From assembly GCA_000405605.1 (NCBI GenBank), contig ASPA01000019.1:1-28235 (forward strand): 28,235 nucleotides of DNA, read 5' to 3'. Source of the DNA: Atribacteria bacterium SCGC AAA255-G05. Its GTDB lineage: Bacteria; Atribacterota; Phoenicimicrobiia; Phoenicimicrobiales; Phoenicimicrobiaceae. Both the position numbers and the translations under genes were made by a program. The stretch's first letter is position 1; the number at the start of each line of letters is the position of its first letter. Below are positions 1 through 7,943 of this stretch, piece by piece. The notes under the pieces were generated by a model. The model was given only the letters and a program-made list of their open reading frames with translations. It was not told the DNA's origin and made no database searches.

Positions 1-1
1 G

Positions 2-322
2 ATATTTTTTATACCTGTATTACTTATATTTATAAAAGAAGAATACATTTCATATGAACCACAAAAATTAAATAAACAAAAAATAATAAATATAAAAATA
101 CCAGCAAACAAAACATTAGATAAATTTTATCGCTTATTTTTGACTCTCTCAGCGCAGTACTTAGATGACAAATATATCATAGTAATTTTTATATGTTTTG
201 TAATCATAAGCCTTATTCCCTATCAAATTAGTGCAGAAAGAACAGAAAAGGTATATAATTTAAAAAGAATTATTAATACATCATTGGCAATATTTGTTGG
301 AATAATATTAAAAATGATTTAA
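2..322 (+). CDS. 3' end of an unknown membrane protein (5' partial)
   Basis: The frame is open from base 2 to the TAA at 320-322, giving about 106 residues, so this is the C-terminal part of a gene that starts before the window. It begins with a hydrophobic stretch (IFFIPVLLIFI), then a Lys/Asn-rich polar stretch, then a strong membrane segment (YIIVIFICFVIISLIP) and a last moderately hydrophobic helix near the end (INTSLAIFVGIILKMI). I recognise no family. It ends 39 bases before the pilB start on the same strand, so it could share a transcript with the pilus genes. A short form starting at TTG 140 is possible, but the open frame to the window edge favours a longer protein. Confidence 0.55.
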   Translation: MFFIPVLLIFIKEEYISYEPQKLNKQKIINIKIPANKTLDKFYRLFLTLSAQYLDDKYIIVIFICFVIISLIPYQISAERTEKVYNLKRIINTSLAIFVGIILKMI

Positions 323-361
323 CTTCCAAGCAGCTTGAGTAACGGAGGAAATGAAGGAAAA

Positions 362-2086
362 ATGAAGAAGACAACCGATAAGAGTATTACCGGAAACTTC
401 TTATCAGATATATTATATGAAAAGAGGTTAATTACTGAGGAACAGTTAGATAGAATTTTAGAAATTCAGAAAGATAACGGCGGTAAGGAACTTCAGAAAA
501 TAATTATTGACCTTGATATCCTTAAAAAAGACGAGATGATGCTTGCCTTGGCTGACGAAATTGGAGAAAAATACGTAAATTTAAATGATATAAACATTGA
601 CCCCACCATCGTAGTTTTAATTCCGGAAGAGATGGCCAGAAGACATCAGCTTATTGCCATAGATAAAGATGAAAAAAAATTAACCGTAGCCATGGCGAAT
701 CCTTTAGATGTTTTTGCCCATGATGAGCTTAAAATTAGATTAGGATATGATATCGAATCAGTATTGTCCTACGGTGAGGATATCTATAAAGCCTTAGACG
801 AAGTATTCGGAGTTACCGATGAATGGGATCAGGTCATTGGTAAAATTGAAAATATGCAGGTAATCGTACTAAAAGAAGAAGAAAAAGAGAAAGCTGATAT
901 TTCTGCTATAACTGAAAGCGAAGAAGCTCCGATTATTTCTCTGGTTAACCTGGTCATTTTAAGGGCAGTTAAAGAAAAGGCCAGTGATATTCACATAGAA
1001 CCGTTTGGTGAAGATACACTTAAAGTTCGTTATCGAATAGACGGAATATTACATGATGTGATGTCTCTCCCCCGAAAACTGCAATTAGCGGTTATTTCCC
1101 GAATTAAAATAATGTCTGATTTGGATATTTCTGAAAAGAGATTACCTCAAGATGGTAGAATTCAGGTAAATATTGTAGGAAGAAAGATTAATATAAGAGT
1201 TTCGATCTTACCTGCAGTTACTGGAGAGAGTGCAGTTTTAAGAATACTGGATCCCTCGAGCATCTTATTAGAGCTAGAGTCTTTAGGTTTTTCTTCTGAT
1301 ATTCTTCCTGATTTCTTATCATTAATAAAAAGACCTAATGGTATAATCCTGGTCACCGGTCCGACAGGAAGTGGAAAATCTACTACGCTATACACCACGC
1401 TAAATTTGCTAAACTCAACCGAAAAGAAGATTATGACTATCGAGGATCCGGTAGAATATAGATTAAAAGGAATCAGCCAGGTGCAGGCCAAACCCAAAAT
1501 CGGACTTACTTTTGCAGCTGGATTAAGAAGTTTCTTGCGGCAAGATCCCGATATTATGCTGGTAGGAGAGATTAGAGATAAAGAGACTGCTGAAATAGCT
1601 GTTCAGGCAGCTCTTACCGGTCATATTGTCCTGAGCACCCTTCATACCAATGATGCTCCCAGTTCGGTGATAAGATTAATTGATATGGGAATAGAACCCT
1701 TTTTAATTTCCTCTTCAGTCATTGGAATTATAGCACAAAGATTAGTCAGGAATATATGTCCTAAATGCAAGAAAGAGATTAAGATGACTCCTGATATAGA
1801 AAAAATTCTAGATGAATATGAGATAAGCAGTAATAAGATAACTTTATATAAAGGTGAAGGATGTCCTTATTGCAAAAATACCGGATATAAGGGGAGAATC
1901 GCTATCTTTGAGTTGATGATAATTACTGAAAATATTAGAGATTTGATTAGTAAAAATGTTCCTACCGGAAAACTAAGAGAGGCTGCCATAAGTGAAGGAA
2001 TGTGTCAATTAAGGGAAGACGGTATAAAAAAAGTTTGCGAAGGTCTAACTACTATTGATGAAATTTTACGGGTTGCCTCAATTTAA
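362..2086 (+). CDS. pilB: PilB/GspE-type pilus extension ATPase
   Basis: This is the hexameric cytoplasmic ATPase that powers pilus extension through PilC. In order it has an N-terminal GspE/MshEN-like region (about residues 10-130, with RLITEEQLDRIL), the N2 and RecA-like domains, Walker A GPTGSGKS near residue 333, the Asp box TIEDPVEYR, a Walker B-type DPDIMLVGEIRD, and the His box TGHIVLSTLHTND. Two CxxC pairs (CPKC and CPYC, near 466 and 500) form the zinc site typical of PilB and absent from the retraction ATPase PilT. ATG 362 is preferred over an in-frame TTG at 335 because GGAGG (344-348) lies between them. The 574-aa length is normal. The MshEN motif, which binds c-di-GMP in some relatives, is degenerate here, so binding is uncertain. 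Confidence 0.95.
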   Translation: MKKTTDKSITGNFLSDILYEKRLITEEQLDRILEIQKDNGGKELQKIIIDLDILKKDEMMLALADEIGEKYVNLNDINIDPTIVVLIPEEMARRHQLIAIDKDEKKLTVAMANPLDVFAHDELKIRLGYDIESVLSYGEDIYKALDEVFGVTDEWDQVIGKIENMQVIVLKEEEKEKADISAITESEEAPIISLVNLVILRAVKEKASDIHIEPFGEDTLKVRYRIDGILHDVMSLPRKLQLAVISRIKIMSDLDISEKRLPQDGRIQVNIVGRKINIRVSILPAVTGESAVLRILDPSSILLELESLGFSSDILPDFLSLIKRPNGIILVTGPTGSGKSTTLYTTLNLLNSTEKKIMTIEDPVEYRLKGISQVQAKPKIGLTFAAGLRSFLRQDPDIMLVGEIRDKETAEIAVQAALTGHIVLSTLHTNDAPSSVIRLIDMGIEPFLISSSVIGIIAQRLVRNICPKCKKEIKMTPDIEKILDEYEISSNKITLYKGEGCPYCKNTGYKGRIAIFELMIITENIRDLISKNVPTGKLREAAISEGMCQLREDGIKKVCEGLTTIDEILRVASI

Positions 2087-2108
2087 GGATTGAAAGGAGT
2101 GAATTAAA

Positions 2109-3239
2109 ATATCTCTCAATCAGAACGAAGAAAATAATTTAGAAAAACTAAAAATACAAATATTGCAATTAAATGCCTTAAACAATATTTCTTTGGAGTT
2201 AACCCGAACTACAGATTTAGATGCCCTGTTAAATAAAATAATAGAATATGCTGCATTAATTGTAAAAGCTGAAGCCGCTTCCATATTACTTTTAGATAAA
2301 AAAAAGAATGAATTATATTTTAAAGCAAGCCTGGGTAAAAAAAGCAAAGAAATAAAAAAATATAGAGTGAAAGTTGGTGAAGGAATAGCCGGTTGGGTAG
2401 CAGAAAAAGGAAAATCTCTGATAGTTAATGATGTTGCTGAAGATAAGAGATGGAATAAAAATATCGATAGTTCCACAAAATTTAAAACTAAATCGCTTAT
2501 TTGCGTTCCCTTAATTTTGGAAAAAGATATTATGGGAGTCATGGAAGTAATTAATAAAAAAGATGAAGAATATTTCGATAAGAATGATGAGGAAATTTTA
2601 AATTCTTTTGCTAATCAAGTAGTCATCGCCTTTCGGAATGCAAATATTATAGAGGATTTAAATAATTATTTTATACATATTACCGAGATATTAATCCAGG
2701 CAATGGAAAATGAGTCACTTGGTCCAAAAGGACATTTTATGAGATTGGCTCGGCTAGCCACACAAATTGGTAATAAGCTGGGAATAACCGGAAAAGATTA
2801 TAATAATTTATATTACGCTTCTCTACTGCATGACATTGGTAAATTAAAAGTGAGTAGAAAGATTGATATTAACTTTAAAGAAAAAGATAGTTTTCGTTTG
2901 GTTCAAAGTGAAATTAGTTTACATCCTATAAGTTTACATCCTATAATAGGTGCAAACATGCTTAAACAAATTAATTTATTTAAAGATATGATTCCTATCG
3001 TAAAACATCATCATGAAAACTATGATGGAACAGGCTTTCCTGAAGGATTGAGCGGTGAAGAAATTCCCCTTGCCTCACGAATAATATCAGTAGTTGAAGA
3101 TTATACTAAAATAATTTATAATACATCTATAGAGAGTCCTTCTGAAAACGGAAAAGCGTTCAATAAATTATTTTCTCTCGCGGGAACCAAGTACGATCCG
3201 AAAGTTATCGATGCCCTAAAAGAGATTATTAAAACATAA
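2109..3239 (+). CDS. GAF domain plus HD-GYP c-di-GMP phosphodiesterase-like regulator
   Basis: The protein starts with a short coiled coil, then a GAF sensor domain (about 40-175), then an HD-GYP domain (about 190-370). HD-GYP enzymes hydrolyse c-di-GMP. Visible metal-site motifs are GHFMRLARLA, HDIGK, a HP pair and HHENYDGTGFPEG; the usual GYP is GFP here. The part after the GFP loop is poorly conserved. The first standard start codon is TTG 2163, but it would cut the coiled coil and has no ribosome site. A strong AAAGGAG (2093-2099) lies 9 bases before an in-frame ATA at 2109, which I take as the likely start. Placement between pilB and pilC, with c-di-GMP riboswitches further along, suggests it tunes piliation. 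A 15-bp tandem duplication lies inside the HD-GYP domain. Confidence 0.85.
   Translation: MSLNQNEENNLEKLKIQILQLNALNNISLELTRTTDLDALLNKIIEYAALIVKAEAASILLLDKKKNELYFKASLGKKSKEIKKYRVKVGEGIAGWVAEKGKSLIVNDVAEDKRWNKNIDSSTKFKTKSLICVPLILEKDIMGVMEVINKKDEEYFDKNDEEILNSFANQVVIAFRNANIIEDLNNYFIHITEILIQAMENESLGPKGHFMRLARLATQIGNKLGITGKDYNNLYYASLLHDIGKLKVSRKIDINFKEKDSFRLVQSEISLHPISLHPIIGANMLKQINLFKDMIPIVKHHHENYDGTGFPEGLSGEEIPLASRIISVVEDYTKIIYNTSIESPSENGKAFNKLFSLAGTKYDPKVIDALKEIIKT
2916..2945 (+). repeat. 15-bp perfect tandem duplication within the HD-GYP gene
   Basis: AGTTTACATCCTATA occurs twice head to tail (2916-2930 and 2931-2945). It adds five residues in frame (SLHPI SLHPI), duplicating the HP motif of the HD-GYP domain. 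It looks like a recent slippage event. Confidence 0.9.
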
Positions 3240-3250
3240 AAATAATTTAA

Positions 3251-3288
3251 TTAACCAATTTTCCAATTCTCCAATTGGAGATAAATAA
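3251..3288 (-). repeat. RAYYGGNN octamer repeat, short inverted copy
   Basis: Three or four octamers of the form NNCCAATT run through this gap, which is the reverse complement of the AATTGGNN units found in the larger arrays of this window. It sits between the HD-GYP gene and the four-helix-bundle gene. Confidence 0.7.
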
Positions 3289-3308
3289 TAAATTAAGGGG
3301 AATATTAT

Positions 3309-3731
3309 TTGCCTACTATAAAATCATTTGATGAATTACCAGTTTGGAAAGATGCAAGAAAATTTGCAAACAAAATATATAATTTAACTAAAAAATTTCC
3401 TAATAAAGAAAATTACGGATTAGCTTCACAAATTACTCGTGCTGCAGTTTCTGTTGGTTCTAATATTGCAGAAGGCTTTGACCGTTATTCTAAAAAAGAT
3501 TTTATAAGATTTCTTATCATAGCCAGAGGTTCAATATCTGAAATACAGAATGACTTATATATTGCTTTAGATTTAAAATATATTAATCAGAATGATTTTC
3601 AGGAAACTTATGCTTTAGCTAAAGAGTTAGGGAAACAAATTAATGGTTTTATTAAATATCTAAGATCATATGATAAAAATAACTCTAAAAATGGCAAGGT
3701 TAATGAGGAATATTATAAATATGATTTTTGA
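3309..3731 (+). CDS. Four-helix-bundle protein (23S rRNA intervening-sequence protein family)
   Basis: This 140-aa protein shows the family hallmarks: an N-terminal KSFDELPVWKDARKF, then YGLASQITRAAVSVGSNIAEG, then FIRFLIIARGSISEIQ. Members are found inside 23S rRNA intervening sequences but also as stand-alone genes, where they form pentameric helical bundles of unclear function. Related proteins (Avd) act in diversity-generating retroelements, but no reverse transcriptase or template repeat is visible here. The start is TTG 3309, with AAGGGG 8 bases upstream; the sequence matches the family N-terminus from that point. It separates the HD-GYP gene from pilC and is flanked on both sides by octamer repeats, which suggests that it arrived as a small inserted unit. 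Confidence 0.85.
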   Translation: MPTIKSFDELPVWKDARKFANKIYNLTKKFPNKENYGLASQITRAAVSVGSNIAEGFDRYSKKDFIRFLIIARGSISEIQNDLYIALDLKYINQNDFQETYALAKELGKQINGFIKYLRSYDKNNSKNGKVNEEYYKYDF

Positions 3732-3744
3732 ACGTCAAATATTC

Positions 3745-4133
3745 TAATTGCTAAATTGGCCAATTGGTGAATTGGTAAATTGGGGAATCGGCAAATTGGT
3801 GAATTGATTTATCTGTCAATTGGTGAATTGGTAAATTGGGGAATCGGCAAATTAGTGAATTGATTTATCTGTCAATTGGTAAATTGGGGAATCGGCAAAT
3901 TGGTGAATTGATTTATCTGTCAATTGGTAAATCGGTCAATTGGTCAATTGGTGAATTGATTTATCTGTCAATTGGTCAATTGGTAAATCGGTCAATTGGT
4001 GAATTGATTTATCTGTCAATTGGTCAATTGATTTATCTGTCAATTGGTAAATTGGGGAATCGGCAAATTGGTGAATTGATTTATCTGTCAATTGGTCAAT
4101 TGGTAAATCGGTCAATTGGTCAATTGGTAAATT
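3745..4133 (+). repeat. Large RAYYGGNN octamer array before pilC
   Basis: About 48 consecutive 8-base units stay in phase for nearly 390 bases. They use a small alphabet: CAATTGGT, GAATTGGT, AAATTGGT or AAATTGGG, GAATCGGC, AAATCGGT, GAATTGAT and TTATCTGT. Units are arranged in higher-order blocks: a six-unit 48-bp block ending GAATTGAT-TTATCTGT recurs with unit gains and losses. CAATTG and CCAATTGG are palindromic, so the array can fold in many ways. The pilC ribosome site begins about 10 bases after the array. The open frame through the array (3836-4150) is only translated repeat. Confidence 0.95.
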
Positions 4134-4158
4134 TCTTTAAATCGAGGTGAATTAACAA

Positions 4159-5370
4159 ATGGCTACCTTTGTCTATAAAGTCAGAGACCGCTCGGGTAAA
4201 ATCTTTACCGGAAATATGGAAGGAGAAAATAGAAGTTCAGTTGTTTCTCGGCTCAGAGAATTGGATTATTTCATTACTTCCATTGATGAAAAAAGAAAAG
4301 GTTTTGCACTTTCAAAAGAGCTAACTTTATTTAAAAGTATAAAACTAAGAGATTTAACCATATTTTATCGACAATTTGCTACCATGGTTAATGCCGGCTT
4401 AACCTTGGTAAACTCATTGGATATCTTGACCGAACAAGTGGAAAATAAAGCATTAGCGAATAATCTTAAAGCAGTTAAGTCTGATGTTGAAGCAGGCTCT
4501 ACTTTGGCTGATGCCATGGCAAAATTTCCTCAAGTATTTTCTGAATTATATCTTAGTATGGTTAGAGCGGGGGAAATCGGAGGAGTATTAGATGAAATAT
4601 TAAATAAAATTGCAGATTTAATGGAAAAAGAATTTGCCCTTAATCAGAAAGTAAAATCTGCAATGTCTTATCCTTCTTTTGTAGCCGGTGCTGCAGTATT
4701 AATGTCTATTTTTATGTTAACCTTTATTTTACCCCAGTTTGTAGGAGTGTTTGCTCAATTCGGTGGAGAACTTCCTGCTCTTACCCAGTTTTTTGTAACC
4801 TTAACTTATTTATTTAATAAATATTGGTATCTATTTTTTATAGTTTTTGCGGGCTTGGTTGCTGCTTTTTTGGCTTATAAAAGAACACCGAATGGCAAAC
4901 TAAATTTTGATAAATTTAAATTACATGCGCCTATATTTGGTGAAATTACTAGAAAAACTGCCGTTTCCAGGTTTACCAGAATACTCGGGACTCTCATTAA
5001 AAGCGGAGTCCCTATTTTAGAAGCACTACAAGTATCTTCTAATGCTATAGGAAATTTAGTCATATCTTCGGCTGTCCTTAGTGCTAAAACAAAGATAAAA
5101 GAAGGACAGAGTATCTCAAGTCCTCTGGCGGCAAGCGGAGTATTTCCTCCTATGGTTACCCAGATGATTATGGTTGGGGAAGAGAGTGGAGAGTTAGAAG
5201 AAATGTTGATTAATGTGGCAAAATTTTATGATGAAGAAGTGGATAGGGCTGTAGAAAGGTTAACCGCAATCATTGAACCACTTATGATGGCATTTATCGC
5301 TTTAACTGTTGGCGTTATGATCATCGCAATGTACCTGCCCATATTCAATATGGTAAACCTAATCCAATAA
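4159..5370 (+). CDS. pilC: PilC/GspF-type inner-membrane platform protein
   Basis: PilC is the polytopic inner-membrane platform that couples PilB to pilin polymerisation. The 403-aa length is normal. The N-terminus (MATFVYKVRDRSGKIFTG) is typical. It is followed by two T2SSF domains (about 65-190 and 270-395), each with the pattern FYRQFATMVNAGL or RFTRILGTLIKSGVP and a matching GE(I/E)GG or GEESGELEEML loop. Membrane helices lie near residues 170-195, 215-240 and 370-395. ATG 4159 has GAGGTGA 8 bases upstream, at the edge of the octamer array. It is separated from pilB by two genes, which is unusual, since pilB and pilC often lie close together with or without pilT. No pilT is present in the window. 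Confidence 0.95.
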   Translation: MATFVYKVRDRSGKIFTGNMEGENRSSVVSRLRELDYFITSIDEKRKGFALSKELTLFKSIKLRDLTIFYRQFATMVNAGLTLVNSLDILTEQVENKALANNLKAVKSDVEAGSTLADAMAKFPQVFSELYLSMVRAGEIGGVLDEILNKIADLMEKEFALNQKVKSAMSYPSFVAGAAVLMSIFMLTFILPQFVGVFAQFGGELPALTQFFVTLTYLFNKYWYLFFIVFAGLVAAFLAYKRTPNGKLNFDKFKLHAPIFGEITRKTAVSRFTRILGTLIKSGVPILEALQVSSNAIGNLVISSAVLSAKTKIKEGQSISSPLAASGVFPPMVTQMIMVGEESGELEEMLINVAKFYDEEVDRAVERLTAIIEPLMMAFIALTVGVMIIAMYLPIFNMVNLIQ

Positions 5371-5384
5371 AAAAATAATATAAA

Positions 5385-5425
5385 ATGTCATTGCGAGCGA
5401 CCGAAGGGAGCGCGGCAATCTCAGA
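5385..5425 (+). repeat. REP-like palindromic repeat (GTCATTGCGA...GCAATCTC type)
   Basis: TGTCATTGCGAGCGACC followed by GGAGCGCGGCAATCTCA forms an imperfect palindrome. Related copies occur at 18956-18996 and 25254-25290, and a split copy flanks the IS110 element. This is an intergenic repetitive palindrome after pilC and may also act as a weak hairpin end. Confidence 0.75.
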
Positions 5426-5442
5426 TAGAGCAAACATCTTTC

Positions 5443-5480
5443 CTGTCTACTAAAATGTAGGGGTTCGATTCATCGAACCC
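5443..5480 (+). repeat. Palindromic repeat GGGTTCGATTCATCGAACCC, copy 1
   Basis: CTGTCTACTAAAAYRTAG followed by the 20-base near-perfect palindrome GGGTTCGATTCATCGAACCC occurs here and at 6961-6998; the palindrome recurs inverted at 18862-18881. It lies just upstream of the first sigma factor's ribosome site, so the hairpin could influence its translation. It resembles a tRNA T-arm in letters only. Confidence 0.8.
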
Positions 5481-5495
5481 GCAAGGACCACAATT

Positions 5496-6209
5496 ATGGC
5501 TGTGGAAACTAACACACAAAAAATAACCGATGCTCAAATTAAAGAATACCAACCCCTGGTAAAGAGTATCGCTTATAAATTTATAAATTCTGGCGAACCA
5601 TTGGAAGACTTAGAGCAAGTGGGTTACATCGGCTTAATTAATGCCATAAATCTTTACAATCAAAACCGGGGAATAAAATTTATTACCTATGCTACCTGGC
5701 TTATATCCGGTGAAATCCGACACTATATCAGAGACAAGCACCAGGTAATAAAAATTCCCTGCTGGATGTTAAAATTAAATAAAAAAATAGACGAATTTAT
5801 CATTTCCTATAAAAAAGAAAAAAATAAATTTCCTTCCCTTTCTGAAATATCTGAAAAATTTAACCTCACTGAAGAAGGGATAAAAGAAATCCTAAAGGCT
5901 CGCGAGGCAGTTCAAATTGTTTCTCTTGACCAGGAACAAAGAAAATATAGTTCTGACGGCTATCCAAAAATAGAAAATATAAAGAGTAAAAATTATGAAA
6001 CATTTAAACTACCAATGGAAGATATTATTGCTTTGAAAACTGCTTTTAGCAGCTTAAAAAAATTACAGCGAAAAGTAATCTATTATATTTTCGAAAAAGA
6101 TTTAACTCAAGCAAAAACAGCTAAGAAATTGGCTATTTCTCAAAGGCAGGTTTCCCGAATAAAAGTGACTGCTCTTAAAGAATTAAAAGAAAGTATCGAA
6201 AGAGATTAA
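5496..6209 (+). CDS. SigB/SigF/SigG-type alternative sigma factor, copy 1
   Basis: This 237-aa protein is a sigma-70-family group 3 factor. Region 2 spans about residues 18-90 (LVKSIAYKF, EPLEDLEQVGYIGLINAI, IKFITYATWLISGEIRHYIRDK), a style closest to SigB/SigF/SigG factors. Region 3 follows (about 110-150). Region 4 has a helix-turn-helix (LTQAKTAKKLAISQRQVSRIK, about 205-230). It lacks the long region 1 of housekeeping sigma factors. The start is ATG 5496 with AAGGA upstream. A paralogue follows after 20 bases. Three promoter-like sites in this locus (GTCTAA-N15-GGAATA) have the shape used by SigB-group factors, so pilin genes are the likely targets. No anti-sigma factor is seen beside it. 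Confidence 0.9.
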   Translation: MAVETNTQKITDAQIKEYQPLVKSIAYKFINSGEPLEDLEQVGYIGLINAINLYNQNRGIKFITYATWLISGEIRHYIRDKHQVIKIPCWMLKLNKKIDEFIISYKKEKNKFPSLSEISEKFNLTEEGIKEILKAREAVQIVSLDQEQRKYSSDGYPKIENIKSKNYETFKLPMEDIIALKTAFSSLKKLQRKVIYYIFEKDLTQAKTAKKLAISQRQVSRIKVTALKELKESIERD

Positions 6210-6229
6210 AGAGCGGAGGGAGCATTATT

Positions 6230-6946
6230 GTGGAATTAGATATGCATAAAGAAGTTACTGACGAACAGATTTTAAAATTCAAACCCTTGGTAAAAAATAT
6301 TGCCTATAAATTTAAAAATTCCGGTGAACCATTGGAAGATTTAGAACAGCTGGGATTTATTGGTCTAATTAATGCTTTAAATCTTTATAATAAACAACGA
6401 GAAGTGAAATTTGAAACCTATGCCACCTGGTTTATTTCCGGAGAAATCAGGCATTATATCAGAGATAAACATCAACCCATTAGAATTCCTCACTGGATAA
6501 TTGAACTGAATAGAAAAATAGATGAATTTATTGTAGAATATAAAGAAGAGACCAAACAAATCCCCTCCCTTAAAAAAATTGCACAGGAGTTTAACCTTAC
6601 CGAAGAAGGAGTTAAAGAGGTATTAAAGGCAAGGGATGTCGTTCACGTGGTTTCTATTGATCAGGATTCTCGTACTTATGATTACAACGAATATCCTGTA
6701 TTAGAAAAAATAAAGAATGACCACTATAAAAGCTTTCAGCTGCCTATAGAAGATTTAATTGCCCTGGATCTTGCTTTAAATAAGCTAAAAAATTTACAGC
6801 GTAAAGTGGTAAACTATGTTTTTATGAAAGATTTAACTCAAGAAAAAATAGCTAAGAAATTGGCTATTTCTCAGAGGCAGGTTTCCCGAATAAAAAACGA
6901 AGCCCTAAAATCATTAAAAGAAGAATTGGAAGATTCTGGTTCGTAG
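6230..6946 (+). CDS. SigB/SigF/SigG-type alternative sigma factor, copy 2
   Basis: This is a close tandem paralogue of the preceding gene (238 aa), aligned over the whole length with few gaps. Regions 2 (EPLEDLEQLGFIGLINAL, ETYATWFISGEIRHYIRDKH), 3 and 4 (LTQEKIAKKLAISQRQVSRIK) are intact. The region 4 recognition helix (AISQRQVSRIK) is identical in both copies, so both should read the same -35 element. Divergence is highest around residues 145-180. The start is GTG 6230, with GGAGGG 9 bases upstream. The arrangement is a recent gene duplication with retained function. Different anti-sigma partners or expression signals may separate their roles. Confidence 0.9.
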   Translation: MELDMHKEVTDEQILKFKPLVKNIAYKFKNSGEPLEDLEQLGFIGLINALNLYNKQREVKFETYATWFISGEIRHYIRDKHQPIRIPHWIIELNRKIDEFIVEYKEETKQIPSLKKIAQEFNLTEEGVKEVLKARDVVHVVSIDQDSRTYDYNEYPVLEKIKNDHYKSFQLPIEDLIALDLALNKLKNLQRKVVNYVFMKDLTQEKIAKKLAISQRQVSRIKNEALKSLKEELEDSGS

Positions 6947-6998
6947 GACAGGCGTCTCGCCTGTCTACTAAAACATAGGGGTTCGATTCATCGAACCC
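6947..6998 (+). repeat. Double hairpin repeat after the second sigma gene (palindromic repeat copy 2)
   Basis: Directly after the sigma stop codon is a perfect hairpin (GACAGGCG, loop TCT, CGCCTGTC; 6947-6965). The palindromic repeat GGGTTCGATTCATCGAACCC (6979-6998) follows, and it ends 17 bases before the next gene. No U-run follows, so it is a repeat rather than a clear terminator. Confidence 0.75.
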
Positions 6999-7015
6999 AT
7001 AAGGAGCTAAATAAG

Positions 7016-7438
7016 ATGCACAAAAAAAAGGCTGTAGTAAAATACCAGAATGGTGAAATTATAAAAGGCTGGATTGAAGATTTTCGACTTGATAGAGCAT
7101 CATTTATATTATTCCCTCTTATTGATTATAGCAAAGAAGAGAGGATGGAAATTAATTTTAATTCTCTAAAAGCAGTATTCTTTGTAAAAGATTTTACCGG
7201 AGATAAAAATTATAAAAAAGTTAGAACTTTTAACGTTGACCTTAAAATAACTCCCAGCCAACGTAAGTTAATTGTTAATTTTGAAGATGGAGAACATTTA
7301 TACGGCACCAGTCACAATTATGGCAGATACAAAGTAGGATTCTTTATGTATCCTGTTGACCCAAAAGATAATAGCGAAAGAATTTTTGTAGTTCATTCAG
7401 CAGTAGAGAGCGTCCGTCTGATGAAAATCGAAATTTAA
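7016..7438 (+). CDS. Small hypothetical protein with duplicated beta-rich module, copy 1
   Basis: This 140-aa protein has no signal peptide or membrane segment. It consists of two similar halves: KYQNGEIIKGWIEDF with FILFP (about 8-35), and NFEDGEHLYGTSHNY with GFFMYPVDPKD (about 88-120). Each half has the pattern hydrophobic strand, (D/N)GE, three residues, G, then an aromatic-P strand. Between them lies SLKAVFFVKDFTGDKNYKKVRTF. The KAVFFVKDF signature is, as far as I recall, typical of small uncharacterised proteins in bacteria rich in c-di-GMP and PilZ signalling, but I cannot assign a reaction. It follows the sigma genes and forms a tandem pair with the next gene. ATG 7016 has AAGGAG 8 bases upstream. 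Confidence 0.8.
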   Translation: MHKKKAVVKYQNGEIIKGWIEDFRLDRASFILFPLIDYSKEERMEINFNSLKAVFFVKDFTGDKNYKKVRTFNVDLKITPSQRKLIVNFEDGEHLYGTSHNYGRYKVGFFMYPVDPKDNSERIFVVHSAVESVRLMKIEI

Positions 7439-7462
7439 AATTTAGAAAGGAGCATAACAGTA

Positions 7463-7912
7463 ATGTCAAACAAACTTGTCGTAAAATTTAAAGACGGTGA
7501 AATCCGAAAAGGTTGGTCAACTGATTTTAAGCCCAATGCAGATATATTTCATTTACATTCCATAGAAGAAGATGGTAATGAAATTTTAGAAATAGAGATA
7601 TCTTCCCTAAAAGCGGTATTTTTTGTAAAAGATTTTATCGGAGATAAAGATTACAAAAAAGTTAGAACTTTTGAGGGACAACACAAAGGAACACCAAGTG
7701 AACGCAAAGTAATAATAATATTTAAGGATGGTGAAAATTTCTATGGTACCACCCATAGCTATAATCCGGAACGTAAAGGATTTTTTGCCTATCCTATAGA
7801 CCCAAAAGATAATAATGATAGAGTTTTTGTAGTAGTTCCGGCAATAGAGAGTGTTAAATTACAAAAATTTAATAGCGAAGATTTTCAAATACACATCTAC
7901 GAAAACGCATAA
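7463..7912 (+). CDS. Small hypothetical protein with duplicated beta-rich module, copy 2
   Basis: This is the 149-aa paralogue of the previous gene, 24 bases downstream with GAAAGGAG before ATG 7463. The same layout is present: KFKDGEIRKGWSTDF, then SLKAVFFVKDFIGDKDYKKVRTF, then IFKDGENFYGTTHSY and GFFAYPIDPKD. The stretches around KAVFFVKDF and the YPxDPKDN motif are nearly identical between copies. The C-terminus is extended by about ten residues. The protein is probably cytoplasmic. Function is unknown. The tandem pair lies beside a tandem sigma pair, so a regulatory role in the pilus programme is a guess from context only. Confidence 0.8.
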   Translation: MSNKLVVKFKDGEIRKGWSTDFKPNADIFHLHSIEEDGNEILEIEISSLKAVFFVKDFIGDKDYKKVRTFEGQHKGTPSERKVIIIFKDGENFYGTTHSYNPERKGFFAYPIDPKDNNDRVFVVVPAIESVKLQKFNSEDFQIHIYENA

Positions 7913-7943
7913 TCTTCAAAATTAACATAGAAAGTTGAAAAGA

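Noticed and set aside
298..311. GGAATAATATTAAA before pilB as a fourth sigma-motif copy
   Set aside because: No GTCTAA-like box lies 15 bases upstream, and the site is inside the preceding coding region.
1162..1497. Antisense open frame in pilB
   Set aside because: It overlaps the ATPase core completely, has no ribosome site and resembles no protein.
3309..3731. Avd accessory protein of a diversity-generating retroelement
   Set aside because: No reverse transcriptase, template repeat or variable repeat is seen within the window.
3745..4133. CRISPR array
   Set aside because: Units are 8 bases with no unique spacers, and no cas gene is present.
3836..4150. 104-aa open frame through the octamer array
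   Set aside because: The translation is pure repeat (IGELIYLSIGQLVNRS in a 16-residue cycle) with no ribosome site; it is open only because the 24-base cycle lacks stops.
5461..5480. tRNA T-arm or tRNA fragment in GGGTTCGATTCATCGAACCC
   Set aside because: No acceptor, D or anticodon arms nearby; the palindrome is repeated three times as an isolated hairpin.
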